This document shows, piece by piece, positions 15,892 to 24,403 of a stretch of 64,000 bases of DNA. The notes beneath the pieces were generated by a model. The model was not told the origin of the DNA and made no database searches. It was given only the letters and a program-made list of their open reading frames with translations. The DNA comes from Bordetella ansorpii. GTDB lineage: Bacteria; Pseudomonadota; Gammaproteobacteria; Burkholderiales; Burkholderiaceae_B. The stretch lies in assembly GCF_900078705.1 (NCBI RefSeq), contig NZ_FKIF01000006.1, forward strand, positions 1,082,324 through 1,146,323, given 5' to 3'. The position numbers and the translations under genes were made by a program. The number at the start of each line of letters is the position of its first letter. Position 1 is the first letter of the stretch.

Positions 15892-16646
15892 CTCAGCAGC
15901 ACCTCGAAGCAGCGCAACACGCGAGCCAATGCGAATCCAGGCAGGATCGGTGCATTCCCCGTGCTGGGATCGGGCTCGAGCTGGCTGCGGAACTGCGCGA
16001 CGGCACGGTGCTTGGCGCGCAGGTCGTCCTCGCCCAGCCGCACCGCCACCGCCCGCTGCCAAGGGAAGCTGCCGTCCTCGGGGTCGGCCCAATGCCACCC
16101 CCAGATCGGCGCTTCGAAACACCGGCATGCCTTGGCGCGCGCGGCCTCTCGGCTCGCCCTGCCCGCCGCTTCGTGATCGGGATGACCATCCAGGCGCCAT
16201 GGCGCGATGAGCAGGTCGCCGGGCGACAGCCGCTGGGACAGGCGCTCCACCAGCTCCTGTTCGCGGGCCGCGACACCGCCATCCGGCAAGGACAGGCGTG
16301 TCCGGGTGACCGGCACGTTCAATGCCGCCAACGCCTGCTCGCTCTCGCGCGCGCGCACGGCCGCCAGTTGCGAGGGCGACCACTGGCGCGAACCGGGGTG
16401 GCTGGCTTCGCCATCCGTGACGGCGAGGACGTGGATCGCGGCCCCCAACGCATGCCATAGCCGGAGCAGGCCTGCACATCCGAGGATCTCGTCATCGGGA
16501 TGCGGCGCCACGACGTGTACGGTGCGGCTGTCCTGCAGCAACGCCGCCGCATCCGCGAGCGTTACGGGATGGGAGTGCATCCATGCCTGCCAGCGGGACT
16601 CGGCGGTCCCTTCCCCAAAAATAAGCCGTGGCATTACAGCGTCCAT
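15888..16646 (-). CDS. PIG-L family N-deacetylase
   Basis: A zinc-dependent deacetylase of the LmbE/PIG-L family, which removes the acetyl group from N-acetylglucosamine-type sugars. The 252-residue protein has the metal motif PHPDDE at residues 48-53 and the second metal histidine in DGHPDHEAAG. The ATG at 16646 has GGAG five bases upstream and overlaps the preceding gene by 13 bases; an alternative ATG at 16634 forms a TAATG overlap with the same stop. The gene sits between the acyl-CoA dehydrogenase-like and methyltransferase genes, with overlapping ends on both sides. The substrate is unknown; mycothiol or bacillithiol genes are not present. Confidence 0.9.
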   Translation of the reverse strand: MDAVMPRLIFGEGTAESRWQAWMHSHPVTLADAAALLQDSRTVHVVAPHPDDEILGCAGLLRLWHALGAAIHVLAVTDGEASHPGSRQWSPSQLAAVRARESEQALAALNVPVTRTRLSLPDGGVAAREQELVERLSQRLSPGDLLIAPWRLDGHPDHEAAGRASREAARAKACRCFEAPIWGWHWADPEDGSFPWQRAVAVRLGEDDLRAKHRAVAQFRSQLEPDPSTGNAPILPGFALARVLRCFEVLLR

Positions 16647-17686
16647 GCCTGCTCCGCGGGCTTCATGGCCATTTCCTTGCCATGCGCCGCGAGGTCGCGT
16701 TCCGCATGGCTCTGGCGGATGTAGACGGGCAGATCGGCGAACAGGCGCGCCAGGCCGGCATCCTTGCACAGCGGCCCGGCGCCCAGGGCGCGCGGCGCGT
16801 GTTCCAGCACGGCCTGCACGGCGGCTTCGACTGCCAGGCGAGCCCGCTGCACCGCTGCCGTACAGCGATCGAAAGGGCGGGCGTCGATATCCGACGCGGC
16901 CTCGCGCAACAGGCTGGCGGCCTGCGCCAGCGCCACGTCCACCGCCCCCAGATGGGCCTGCGCGAACACATCATCCGGCCGCCGCTGGGCAAGCCGATGC
17001 AGATGGCGCGCGATGCCCACCGCCCCGCCATACCAGCAGGCCGCCACGCCGGCGGCGCCATGCATGAAGCCCGGCCGCTCAGTGTAGGCACGAGGTCCAC
17101 CCAGGACGATGGCGCGAGCGCCATCGAACTGGACGTCTCCACTGGCGGTGCCCGCCATGCCCACGGCATGCCAGCCCCGCGCGGTAGCGCGGACCGTGGG
17201 CTGCGACATGTCCACTGCCGCCAGGCAAGGCTCGCCATGGCCGTTCCAGCCGCTGACCACGGCATTCGTGACCCATTGCGCGGCGGAACACCATGCCTTG
17301 GCGCCATGCAAGGCAACGCCCTCGTGCCCCCCATGGCGGAATTCCAGCCGGTGATCGGGCGGCTCCGCGCACCACACTGCCCAGGTCTGACCAGGCGATA
17401 CACAGGCCGCACCGCGCAGCTCGTTCAGGATGGCCAGGGCGTCGGCATGGCTCTCCAGCAGCTTGGCCAGGACCAGGTCATGCTCACCGACCGCCGCCAG
17501 CACCGCCCAACGCTCAAGCGTCCGTCCCGAGGCGGGCATCGGCAGATCGCCCCAGCCCGCATCCACCAGGCGCTTCAATGCCGCGCCCGCGTGCTCGCCA
17601 TCCGCCGATCGCTCCAGGCAGTCGCGCAGCTGCGCCCTGCCGCGCTCGGCCATCCACGCCCGGTTCCGTCCATCCGCCATGATCAT
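16634..17686 (-). CDS. Acyl-CoA dehydrogenase-like flavoprotein
   Basis: About 350 residues with the fold of acyl-CoA dehydrogenases but poor conservation. Recognisable parts are LVDAGWGDLPMPASGRTLER (N-terminal helices), AKAWCSAAQWVTNAVV (middle strand region), GWHAVGMAGTASGDVQFDGA, and a C-terminal helical bundle. The highly conserved FAL-TEP-GSD motif and the YEGT glutamate are absent, so it may not oxidise ordinary acyl-CoA. ATG at 17686 was chosen for AGGG just upstream; GTG 17692 and ATG 17680 are alternatives. It heads the four-gene set with PIG-L, methyltransferase and glycosyltransferase. Confidence 0.8.
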   Translation of the reverse strand: MIMADGRNRAWMAERGRAQLRDCLERSADGEHAGAALKRLVDAGWGDLPMPASGRTLERWAVLAAVGEHDLVLAKLLESHADALAILNELRGAACVSPGQTWAVWCAEPPDHRLEFRHGGHEGVALHGAKAWCSAAQWVTNAVVSGWNGHGEPCLAAVDMSQPTVRATARGWHAVGMAGTASGDVQFDGARAIVLGGPRAYTERPGFMHGAAGVAACWYGGAVGIARHLHRLAQRRPDDVFAQAHLGAVDVALAQAASLLREAASDIDARPFDRCTAAVQRARLAVEAAVQAVLEHAPRALGAGPLCKDAGLARLFADLPVYIRQSHAERDLAAHGKEMAMKPAEQAWTL

Positions 17687-17773
17687 CGTCACCCTGGAAT
17701 CGAGAAAAAGGCCGCCCCGCGGGCATCCGATCGTGGCGGCCCGAGGATCCGGCGACAGGGGGGAACTCGGGGT

Positions 17774-18667
17774 TTACCGGTCGCGTGCGCGGCCGCCCCA
17801 GGTCGCCGTCCAACTGGCAACGAACGCACCGATCAGCAGTGAGGCGAACGCCCACAGCGCAAACACGGCGGCTGCCTTGCGGGCGGCATCGGCCGCTTCA
17901 CGCGCCTTCTGCTCGGCCTGGGCCACGGCCTGGCGGGCCTGGCCGGCCAACTGGTCCACGCGTTGCTGCGCCGTGGCCTCGTCCACGCCCGTGCGGCGCG
18001 CCACCAGCTTCACCAGATAGGCGCGGTCCTGATCGGACAGTTTCCCTTCCGACAGGCTGTTGGCCAGGATGCGGCCGACTTCACGGCGAGGATCGCCGTT
18101 GGTTTCCGGCGGCGCCGCGTCGCCGGGACGCAGCAACGCGTCCGTGAAGTAGTCCAGCGAGAAGCCAGGCATGTCCGGGCGTTCGCTGCGCTGCGCCATC
18201 GCCGCTGCGGCGCCCCCCGCGGACCCGGCCACCGCGCCGGCCGCGCGGCCCGCGGTGTTCAGCAGCGAACCTGCCGCCGCGCCCAGCATCGCCACCGCCA
18301 GCACGGCGCTCAGCGCCCACACCAGGAAGCCGTGCGCGGTATCGCGGAAGTAGATCTCGTCGGCCGCCGCATCGGTCCAGCGGGTGCGCAACCGGCCAGC
18401 CACGTATCCGGCCACGCCATAGGCGACGACCTGCGTGACCAGCAGCCAGGCGATGGTGCCGATGGCCAGTGCGCCGCCCGAGGCGCCTTCCTGCTTCCAC
18501 GGCGACATGGCCAGGAAACCCAGTCCCGATCCGCCGACCAGCAGCATGGCCGACAGCGCCGCCGCGATCACCGCGCCGGCAATGACGGCGCCCCAGGAAA
18601 CGGCCGAGCCGTTGGAGACCACGCCGGCCGGCGCATAGCCAGCCATGGGGGTAGTGACAGTGCTCAT
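17774..18667 (-). CDS. Integral membrane protein of unknown function (PhnA-like annotation family)
   Basis: A 297-residue inner membrane protein. Three hydrophobic helices lie in the first half (about 24-54, 66-92 and 111-137), then a soluble region (about 160-225) with REVGRILANSLSEGKLSDQD, then an Ala/Gln/Glu-rich stretch likely to form a coiled coil (about 230-262), and a final helix (about 264-287). Proteins of this plan are called PhnA-like in databases, without real link to phosphonate metabolism. It lies 34 bases after the 24-residue membrane peptide gene and 87 bases before the acyl-CoA dehydrogenase-like gene, all leftward. Confidence 0.8.
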   Translation of the reverse strand: MSTVTTPMAGYAPAGVVSNGSAVSWGAVIAGAVIAAALSAMLLVGGSGLGFLAMSPWKQEGASGGALAIGTIAWLLVTQVVAYGVAGYVAGRLRTRWTDAAADEIYFRDTAHGFLVWALSAVLAVAMLGAAAGSLLNTAGRAAGAVAGSAGGAAAAMAQRSERPDMPGFSLDYFTDALLRPGDAAPPETNGDPRREVGRILANSLSEGKLSDQDRAYLVKLVARRTGVDEATAQQRVDQLAGQARQAVAQAEQKAREAADAARKAAAVFALWAFASLLIGAFVASWTATWGGRARDR

Positions 18668-18701
18668 GTTGTTTTCCTCTTGGATATGCGTTTGGGTCCG
18701 C

Positions 18702-18776
18702 TCAGTGCCAGAACAAGGCGAGCAGGATGATCACGGGAATCGGTACACCCAGCATCCAAAGAATGATCGATCGCAT
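18702..18776 (-). CDS. 24-residue membrane peptide
   Basis: A tiny gene encoding a single-helix hydrophobic peptide containing MLGVPIPVIILLALFW. The start is well supported: GGAGGGG lies three bases before the ATG. Short peptides with the LGVPIPVIILLAL pattern recur in proteobacteria as unnamed proteins, so conservation is likely although function is unknown. It precedes the four-helix membrane protein gene by 34 bases, suggesting an operon and perhaps a physical partnership. Confidence 0.65.
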   Translation of the reverse strand: MRSIILWMLGVPIPVIILLALFWH

Positions 18777-19131
18777 AACCCCTCCATCGTGTCGCATGAA
18801 AATCGTGGAATACCGCCTGTCGGCGGCCAGTCCGGAAGACCGCTGGTCGGACGTTCCCGGATTCACGCCTTTCAGCAAATGGCGTGCCTGACCCGCCAAA
18901 GGGGGAACCCGCAAGGTGCGAGACGCAGGCATCGCGCCTTGCGGCGGGACGCCGCCGGCCCGGTGTGCCGTCCCATCGATACGCCGGCACGGAATATCCC
19001 TGGGACAGCGCACTAGAATGGCTCCATGTTCAGAACGGCACGTGCTGCGCCAGGGTCCTCCCGGCCCCGGGGCAGCCGCTTGCCATCGGCCAACCGACCC
19101 GGCCCAACATCCACGCAGTTCCGGAGCCTCC
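18777..19131. other. Intergenic region without recognised genes
   Basis: These 355 bases separate the leftward membrane peptide gene from the rightward aspartoacylase-like gene and must hold both promoters. No convincing coding frame, RNA or repeat was found; long frames here lack starts and run antisense into neighbours. Confidence 0.4.
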
Positions 19132-20088
19132 ATGTCCGCCCCTCTCCGCCCTTTCGAGCTGGCCTGTCCCGACCTGTCGGCCGAACGCATCGGCAATACC
19201 GATACCCCCGGCGTCTGGTGTTTCGACTCCGGCGTGCCCGGCCGCCATGTCATGATCAGCGCGTTGGTCCATGGCAATGAACTGTGCGGCGCCTGGGCCC
19301 TGAAGACATTCCTGGCCAGTGGCCTTCGGCCCCGCCGCGGCCAACTGACGCTGGCGTTCTGCAATCTGGCCGCCTTCGACCGCTTCGATCCCGAGCAATA
19401 CATGCGTTCGCGCCTGGTCGAGGAAGACATGAACCGCGTCTGGAGCGCCGACAAGCTCGCCGATCCGTCCACGCAGGAACGCCGTCGCGCCGCCGAACTT
19501 CGTCCCTGGGTGGAGCAGGCCGACTGGCTGCTGGACATCCATTCGATGAGCAACTCCGACGTGCCGCTGCAACTGACCGGTCTCTTGCCGCGCAACATCG
19601 AACTGGGCCTGCAACTGGGCACCCCGTCCAAGGTCATCGCGGATGCCGGCCACGCGGCAGGGGTGCGCATGCGCGACTACGGCCGTTTCGGCGAACCCGG
19701 CGACAACGGCACGCGCTCGCTGCTGATCGAATGCGGCTTCCACGGCGCCCCCTCCGCGCGTGACGTGGCCATCGACCAGATGGCGCGCTTCCTGGCGGCC
19801 TCGGGCGCGTTCGACCGCGCCGAACTGCCCGGCGGCTGGTTCATGCCGGACGCCCCGTCCCGGCAGGCGCTGGAAGTCACGCACGCGATTGCCCGCAAGA
19901 ACGAGAACTTCCGCTTCGCCCAGCCCTGGCAGGGACTGGAATGCCTGCCGTCGGCCGGCACGCTGATCGGCTGGAACGACGACGAGGAAGTGCTGACGCC
20001 CTACGACAACTGCGTGCTGATCATGCCGTCGCTGGGCCAGCCCCGGCCCGGCGTGACAGTGGTGCGGCTGGCGCGGCCCATCGCATAA
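19132..20088 (+). CDS. Succinylglutamate desuccinylase/aspartoacylase family protein
   Basis: A 318-residue zinc carboxypeptidase-fold deacylase expected to hydrolyse an N-acyl amino acid. Metal ligands are visible in LVHGNELCG (His and Glu of HxxE) and in LLDIHSMSNS (His), and SLLIECGFHGAP carries the catalytic glutamate. A C-terminal beta domain (about 240-318) follows. CCGGAG lies before the ATG. It leads a run of three closely spaced hydrolase genes with an alpha/beta hydrolase and an M20 peptidase. Together they suggest stepwise breakdown of an acylated amino acid or peptide-like compound. Confidence 0.9.
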   Translation: MSAPLRPFELACPDLSAERIGNTDTPGVWCFDSGVPGRHVMISALVHGNELCGAWALKTFLASGLRPRRGQLTLAFCNLAAFDRFDPEQYMRSRLVEEDMNRVWSADKLADPSTQERRRAAELRPWVEQADWLLDIHSMSNSDVPLQLTGLLPRNIELGLQLGTPSKVIADAGHAAGVRMRDYGRFGEPGDNGTRSLLIECGFHGAPSARDVAIDQMARFLAASGAFDRAELPGGWFMPDAPSRQALEVTHAIARKNENFRFAQPWQGLECLPSAGTLIGWNDDEEVLTPYDNCVLIMPSLGQPRPGVTVVRLARPIA

Positions 20089-20182
20089 GCCACGGTCCGT
20101 GCGCACGGCGTCCGTGCCCGGACGTACACTCTTGCCACGCTGGCCGACACACGCGCCACTCCCTGCACGCTTATCAAGACCG

Positions 20183-21079
20183 ATGAACCCTCTGGATCTT
20201 TCCAACGCCGACCGCATCGCCCTCGAATTGGGCCATGCCGGCCGCAACGCCATCGCCTACGTGGACGATGACCGCAACTCGGATCGCCCGTTCACGCTGC
20301 ACACCTACCGTCCGTACGGCTACACCGCTGACCGGCCGGTGGTGATCGTGCAACATGGCGTGCTGCGCAACGGCGCCGACTACCGCGACTACTGGATAGA
20401 GGCCGCAGACCGGCACAAGCTGCTGATCGTGGCGCCGACCTTCTCCGAAGCGATCTGGCCAGGGCCCGAAAGCTACGAGAATGGCCGTGTCTTCAGCGCG
20501 GGCGGCAATCCGCGCCATGTCGATGGCTGGGCCTACGCGCTGCCGGCCCGCGTGCTGGCCGACCTGCGCGCGGGCGAGATCAGCGACTGCAAGGCGGTCT
20601 ACCTGTTCGGCCATGCCGGCGGCGGGCAGTTCGTGCATCGCCTGCTGAGCAGCCAATCGTCCGAGCCTTACCATGCCGTGGCCATCGGCAATCCGGGCTG
20701 GTACAGCCTGCCCACCCTGGACCTGCCCTTCCCCGAAGGCCTGGGCAAGGTCGGACTGACCGACGCGCACGTCGAGCGCCTGTTGGCCTATCCCCTGCAG
20801 ATCCTGGCGGGCGACCAGGACATCGCCACCGAAGGACCGTACCTGCCCGCCGAACCGGCCGCGCTGCGCCAGGGCGAGCACCGCCATGCGCGCGCGCATC
20901 ATTACCTGGAAGCCGGCCGTGCGGAGGCCGCGCGCCGCGGCGTACCCTGCAACTGGACGCTGCGAAGCGTGCCCGGCATCGGCCATGACGGCCGCGCCAT
21001 GTCGGCCGTCTGCGCCAGCCTGTGGTTCGACGGCGGCATGCCGGACGCCGATACGATGGCACGCCTGGCGGCGGGCTGA
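20183..21079 (+). CDS. Alpha/beta hydrolase-fold protein lacking the nucleophile Ser
   Basis: A 298-residue alpha/beta hydrolase of the polyhydroxybutyrate-depolymerase-like group. VVIVQHGVLRNGADYRDYW is the oxyanion-hole region, FGHAGGGQFVHRLL is the nucleophile elbow, and SVPGIGHDGRAM carries the terminal histidine. In this group the elbow normally reads GHSAGGQFV; here Ala145 stands where the nucleophilic serine should be, so hydrolysis by the usual mechanism is not possible. It may be an inactive or binding form, or a sequencing error. It lies between the aspartoacylase-like and M20 genes with short gaps of about 94 and 60 bases. Confidence 0.85.
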   Translation: MNPLDLSNADRIALELGHAGRNAIAYVDDDRNSDRPFTLHTYRPYGYTADRPVVIVQHGVLRNGADYRDYWIEAADRHKLLIVAPTFSEAIWPGPESYENGRVFSAGGNPRHVDGWAYALPARVLADLRAGEISDCKAVYLFGHAGGGQFVHRLLSSQSSEPYHAVAIGNPGWYSLPTLDLPFPEGLGKVGLTDAHVERLLAYPLQILAGDQDIATEGPYLPAEPAALRQGEHRHARAHHYLEAGRAEAARRGVPCNWTLRSVPGIGHDGRAMSAVCASLWFDGGMPDADTMARLAAG

Positions 21080-21139
21080 ATCCTCGATGGCGGGCCGCCC
21101 GCAGGCGACACCCGCGACATATCTCAAGAAGGCACATCA

Positions 21140-22267
21140 ATGAGCACGCTACCCGACACCGCCCGGCTGGTCGACGGCATCCAGGACTGGATGCGCTGCG
21201 AGTCCCCCACGAATTCGCCCGCGGGCGTCGCCGCCATGGCCGAGATCGTCGCGGCTTTCGCCAGCAGCCTGGGCTTGCGCGTGGAACTGACCCCGCTGGG
21301 CCCGCGCACGGGGCCGCTGGTGTATGCCACCAACCGCGCGGCGGGCGACGAGCGCCCCGGCATCCTGGTGCTGGCGCACCTGGACACCGTGCATCCCATC
21401 GGCACGCTGGACGCCAACCCGATCCGCATCGAAGGCGACAAACTGTACGGCCCCGGCGGCTACGACATGAAAGCCGGCCTGTATCTGGCACTGTCGGCCA
21501 TGACCGGCCTGGCAACGCCCGGCGCAACCCGGCTGCCGGTCGATTTCCTGATGGTGCCCGACGAAGAAACCGGCAGCCACGCTTCGCGCGAACACACCGA
21601 ACGCCACGCCCGCAACGCCAGGTACGGGTTGGTGTGCGAACCGGCGCGCGCCAACGGCGGCAAGTGCGTCACCGCCCGCAAGGGCACCGGCATGCTGCGC
21701 CTGGGCGTGAAGGGCCGCGCCGCGCATGCCGGCGTGCAACACCAGCTGGGCCGCAGCGCCATCCGCGAAATGGCGCACCAGGTGCTGGCGCTCGAGGCCA
21801 TGACCGACTATGAACGCGGCGTCACCGTCAGCGTGGGCACGATCGAGGGCGGCACCACCACCAACACCGTGCCGGCGCTGTGCAACTGCGTGGCCGATTT
21901 CCGTGTCCCGGACATGGGCGCCGCGCAGGACGTGCTGCGCCGCATGCGCGAGCTGTGCGCCGTGGGCCCGGACATGGAGCTGGACATCGACGTCGAACTG
22001 AACCGCCCGCCCATGGTGAAGGACGCCGCCGTGACGGCGCTGCTGGATCTGGCGCGCGGCTATGCGCAACAGGCCGGCTTCGTGCTGGAGGACGCGCCGA
22101 TGACGGGCGGCGGCAGCGATGCCAACTTCACGTCGGCCTTCGTGCCCACGCTGGACGGGCTGGGCGCGGATGGCGACGGGGCGCACACGCTGCACGAGCA
22201 CATCCTGGTGTCCACGCTGGAAATGCGTGTGCGGTTCTGGAATCTGCTGCTGCGCGAACTGGCTTGA
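21140..22267 (+). CDS. M20 family metallopeptidase (glutamate carboxypeptidase-like)
   Basis: A 375-residue dizinc peptidase or amidohydrolase. LVLAHLDTVHP holds the first metal histidine and the catalytic base-linked Asp, GPGGYDMKAGLYLAL the bridging aspartate, VPDEETGSHASREH the catalytic glutamate pair, and the last metal His lies in ADGDGAHTLHEHI. The insert domain with RAAHAGVQHQLGRSAI provides the dimer interface, as in carboxypeptidase G2. The substrate is likely an N-acyl or peptidyl amino acid, fitting its place after the aspartoacylase-like gene. Last of the three-gene hydrolase run; convergent with rep. Confidence 0.92.
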   Translation: MSTLPDTARLVDGIQDWMRCESPTNSPAGVAAMAEIVAAFASSLGLRVELTPLGPRTGPLVYATNRAAGDERPGILVLAHLDTVHPIGTLDANPIRIEGDKLYGPGGYDMKAGLYLALSAMTGLATPGATRLPVDFLMVPDEETGSHASREHTERHARNARYGLVCEPARANGGKCVTARKGTGMLRLGVKGRAAHAGVQHQLGRSAIREMAHQVLALEAMTDYERGVTVSVGTIEGGTTTNTVPALCNCVADFRVPDMGAAQDVLRRMRELCAVGPDMELDIDVELNRPPMVKDAAVTALLDLARGYAQQAGFVLEDAPMTGGGSDANFTSAFVPTLDGLGADGDGAHTLHEHILVSTLEMRVRFWNLLLRELA

Positions 22268-22306
22268 GCCCGCAGGCGGCGGGCCACGGGCTCGCCGCAG
22301 GGCTTT

Positions 22307-22325
22307 CCTTCCTGGATCAGGAAGG
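22307..22325. terminator. Short hairpin at the end of two convergent genes
   Basis: CCTTCCTG and CAGGAAGG pair perfectly around GAT and overlap the last codons of rep, 39 bases past the M20 peptidase stop. No T-run, so termination strength is doubtful. Confidence 0.3.
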
Positions 22326-24395
22326 CTTGTTCAACAGCGCCTTGAGCATCCCCAGGCGTTCCTTGGGGCTCATGGCGCGCGTGGTTTCGTCTTCCTGCGG
22401 CTTGGCCTGCTCCAGGCCCATTTCGTCGATGAAGCGCGAGGGCTCGCAGACGCGGTCCTCGCGTGCACGGCGGCGCCGGCGGCACCAGCTCAGGTGCAGG
22501 GTACGCTGGGCGCGCGTGATGCCCACATACATCAGACGGCGTTCTTCCTGGATGCGCACGGCCAGGTTCTCGGCCGCCCGTTCGGGATCGCCGGTGTCGT
22601 CGTCTTCCTTGCCCAGGTGCGGCAGCAAGCCCTCTTCGACACCGGCCAGATAGACGTGCGGATACTCCAGGCCCTTGGATGCATGCAGGGTCGAGAGCTT
22701 CACCGCGTCGGGCTCTTCCTCGTCGCCACGTTCCAGCATGGTCACCAGCGCCACGTGCTGCACCAGGTCGACCAGGGCCATGTCGTCTTCCTCGGCCTTG
22801 CGCTTGAGCCAGCTGACCAGTTCCAGCACGTTCTGCCAGCGCGTCTGCGCGGGCTTCTCGTCGAACATGTCGTACAGATAGCGTTCGTACTGGATGGCCG
22901 ACAGCAGATCGTCCAGCAACGGACCGGCGGCCTCGCGCGGGCGCGCGTCTTCGACCGTGGCGGCCGGCTTGCCGGCGCGCCACTGCATGCGGATGATGAA
23001 ATCGGCGAAGGTGCGCAGCGGCTCGAGCTGGCGCGGCTGCAGCAGGGATTCCAGGCCGGTCTCGCCCACCGCCGACAGCAGCGAGATATGCCGCTGCGAG
23101 GCATAGGTGCCCAGCGTCTGCAGCGTGCCCTGTCCGATGCCGCGCTTGGGCGTGGTGGCCGCGCGGATGAAAGCGGGATCGTCGTCCTCGTTGGCCAACA
23201 GGCGCAGGTAGGCCAGGATGTCGCGCACTTCGGCCTTGTCGAAGAAGCTCTGCCCGCCCGAGATGGTGTACGGAATCTTCAGGTTGCGCAGGGCCTGTTC
23301 CAGCACGCGCGCCTGATGGTTGCTGCGGTACAGGATCGCAAAGTCCTTCCAGTTGTTCTTGCGCTCGAAGCGCGAGGCCGAGATCTTCATGCCGATGGAC
23401 TCGGCCTCGTGCTCGTCGCCATCCATGGGCGAGATGGTGATGGGTTCGCCCCAGCCCAGGTCGGACCACAGTTTCTTGTCGAACAGCTTGGGATTGCGCT
23501 CGATGACGCTGTTGGCCGCGGCCAGGATGCGTTGCACCGAGCGGTAGTTCTGTTCGAGCTTGATCAGCTTCAGTTGGGGATAGTCGCTGGGCAGCCTGGC
23601 CAGGTTCTCGACGGTGGCGCCGCGCCAGGCGTAGATGGCCTGGTCGTCGTCGCCGACGGCCGTGAACATGGCGCGGTCGCCGGTCAAGAGCCGCACCAGC
23701 CGGTACTGGCACACGTTGGTGTCCTGGTATTCATCCACCAGCAGATAGCGCACGCGGTTCTGCCATTTGGTGCGTACGGCTTCGTTGCTGGCCAGGATCT
23801 CGGCGGGCAGGCGGATCAGGTCGTCGAAGTCCACCGCCTGGTAGGCCGTGAGCGTGGCGGCGTAGCTGCGAAAGACGATGGCGGCCTCGACCTGGGTGGG
23901 CGTGTTGGCCACCTTGGCCGCCTCGTCAGGGTCGATCAGGCCGTTCTTCCACAGCGAGATGATGGACTGCACCTCGCGCAGACGGCCCTTGTCGGTGGTC
24001 TGCAGCAGCTCCTGGATGATGGACATGGCATCGTCGGAATCCAGGATCGAGAACTGGGGCTTCAAGCCGGCGCTGGCGGATTCTTCGCGCAGGAAACGCA
24101 CGCCCAGCGCGTGGAAGGTGCTGATGGTCAGCCCGCGCGCCAGCTTGCCGTCGACCAGCGTCTTCACGCGTTCGGCCATCTCGCGCGCGGCCTTGTTGGT
24201 GAACGTCAGCGCCACCACGTTGCGGCCCATGTAGCCGCAATCGCGTAGCAGATAGGAGATCTTCTGGGTGATGACGCGCGTCTTGCCGCTGCCGGCGCCG
24301 GCCAGCACCAGGCAAGGACCGTCCAGGTACAGCACCGCCGCCCGCTGCGCGGGATTGAGGCCGGCCGGTACGGAAGTGGGTTCAGGAGCGCTCAT
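22317..24395 (-). CDS. rep: ATP-dependent DNA helicase Rep
   Basis: A 692-residue superfamily 1A 3'-5' helicase that clears protein roadblocks ahead of the replication fork. Walker A AGAGSGKT lies at residues 32-39; further motifs are ALTFTNKAAREMAERV (Ia), STFHALGVRFLR, LVDEYQDTN (II), VGDDDQAIYAWRGA (III) and QNYRSVQRIL (IV). Length and the LNPAQRAAV start fit Rep rather than UvrD, although the two are close. It begins eight bases after the priA stop, so it is almost certainly cotranscribed with priA, a sensible pairing since both act at stalled forks. Confidence 0.92.
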   Translation of the reverse strand: MSAPEPTSVPAGLNPAQRAAVLYLDGPCLVLAGAGSGKTRVITQKISYLLRDCGYMGRNVVALTFTNKAAREMAERVKTLVDGKLARGLTISTFHALGVRFLREESASAGLKPQFSILDSDDAMSIIQELLQTTDKGRLREVQSIISLWKNGLIDPDEAAKVANTPTQVEAAIVFRSYAATLTAYQAVDFDDLIRLPAEILASNEAVRTKWQNRVRYLLVDEYQDTNVCQYRLVRLLTGDRAMFTAVGDDDQAIYAWRGATVENLARLPSDYPQLKLIKLEQNYRSVQRILAAANSVIERNPKLFDKKLWSDLGWGEPITISPMDGDEHEAESIGMKISASRFERKNNWKDFAILYRSNHQARVLEQALRNLKIPYTISGGQSFFDKAEVRDILAYLRLLANEDDDPAFIRAATTPKRGIGQGTLQTLGTYASQRHISLLSAVGETGLESLLQPRQLEPLRTFADFIIRMQWRAGKPAATVEDARPREAAGPLLDDLLSAIQYERYLYDMFDEKPAQTRWQNVLELVSWLKRKAEEDDMALVDLVQHVALVTMLERGDEEEPDAVKLSTLHASKGLEYPHVYLAGVEEGLLPHLGKEDDDTGDPERAAENLAVRIQEERRLMYVGITRAQRTLHLSWCRRRRRAREDRVCEPSRFIDEMGLEQAKPQEDETTRAMSPKERLGMLKALLNKPS

Positions 24396-24403
24396 CGCGT
24401 GAA

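Noticed and set aside
15310..16479. A 389-residue fused deacetylase-methyltransferase
   Set aside because: The long open frame upstream of 15891 is out of frame with the PIG-L gene and antisense-like in quality. The two domains are separate genes overlapping by ATGA here.
20099..20182. Longer N-terminus for the alpha/beta hydrolase
   Set aside because: The extra 28 residues are Arg/Pro/His-rich and lack conservation; the ATG at 20183 begins the folded domain.
22119..24248. A 709-codon open frame on the plus strand
   Set aside because: Antisense to rep, whose helicase motifs are complete on the other strand.
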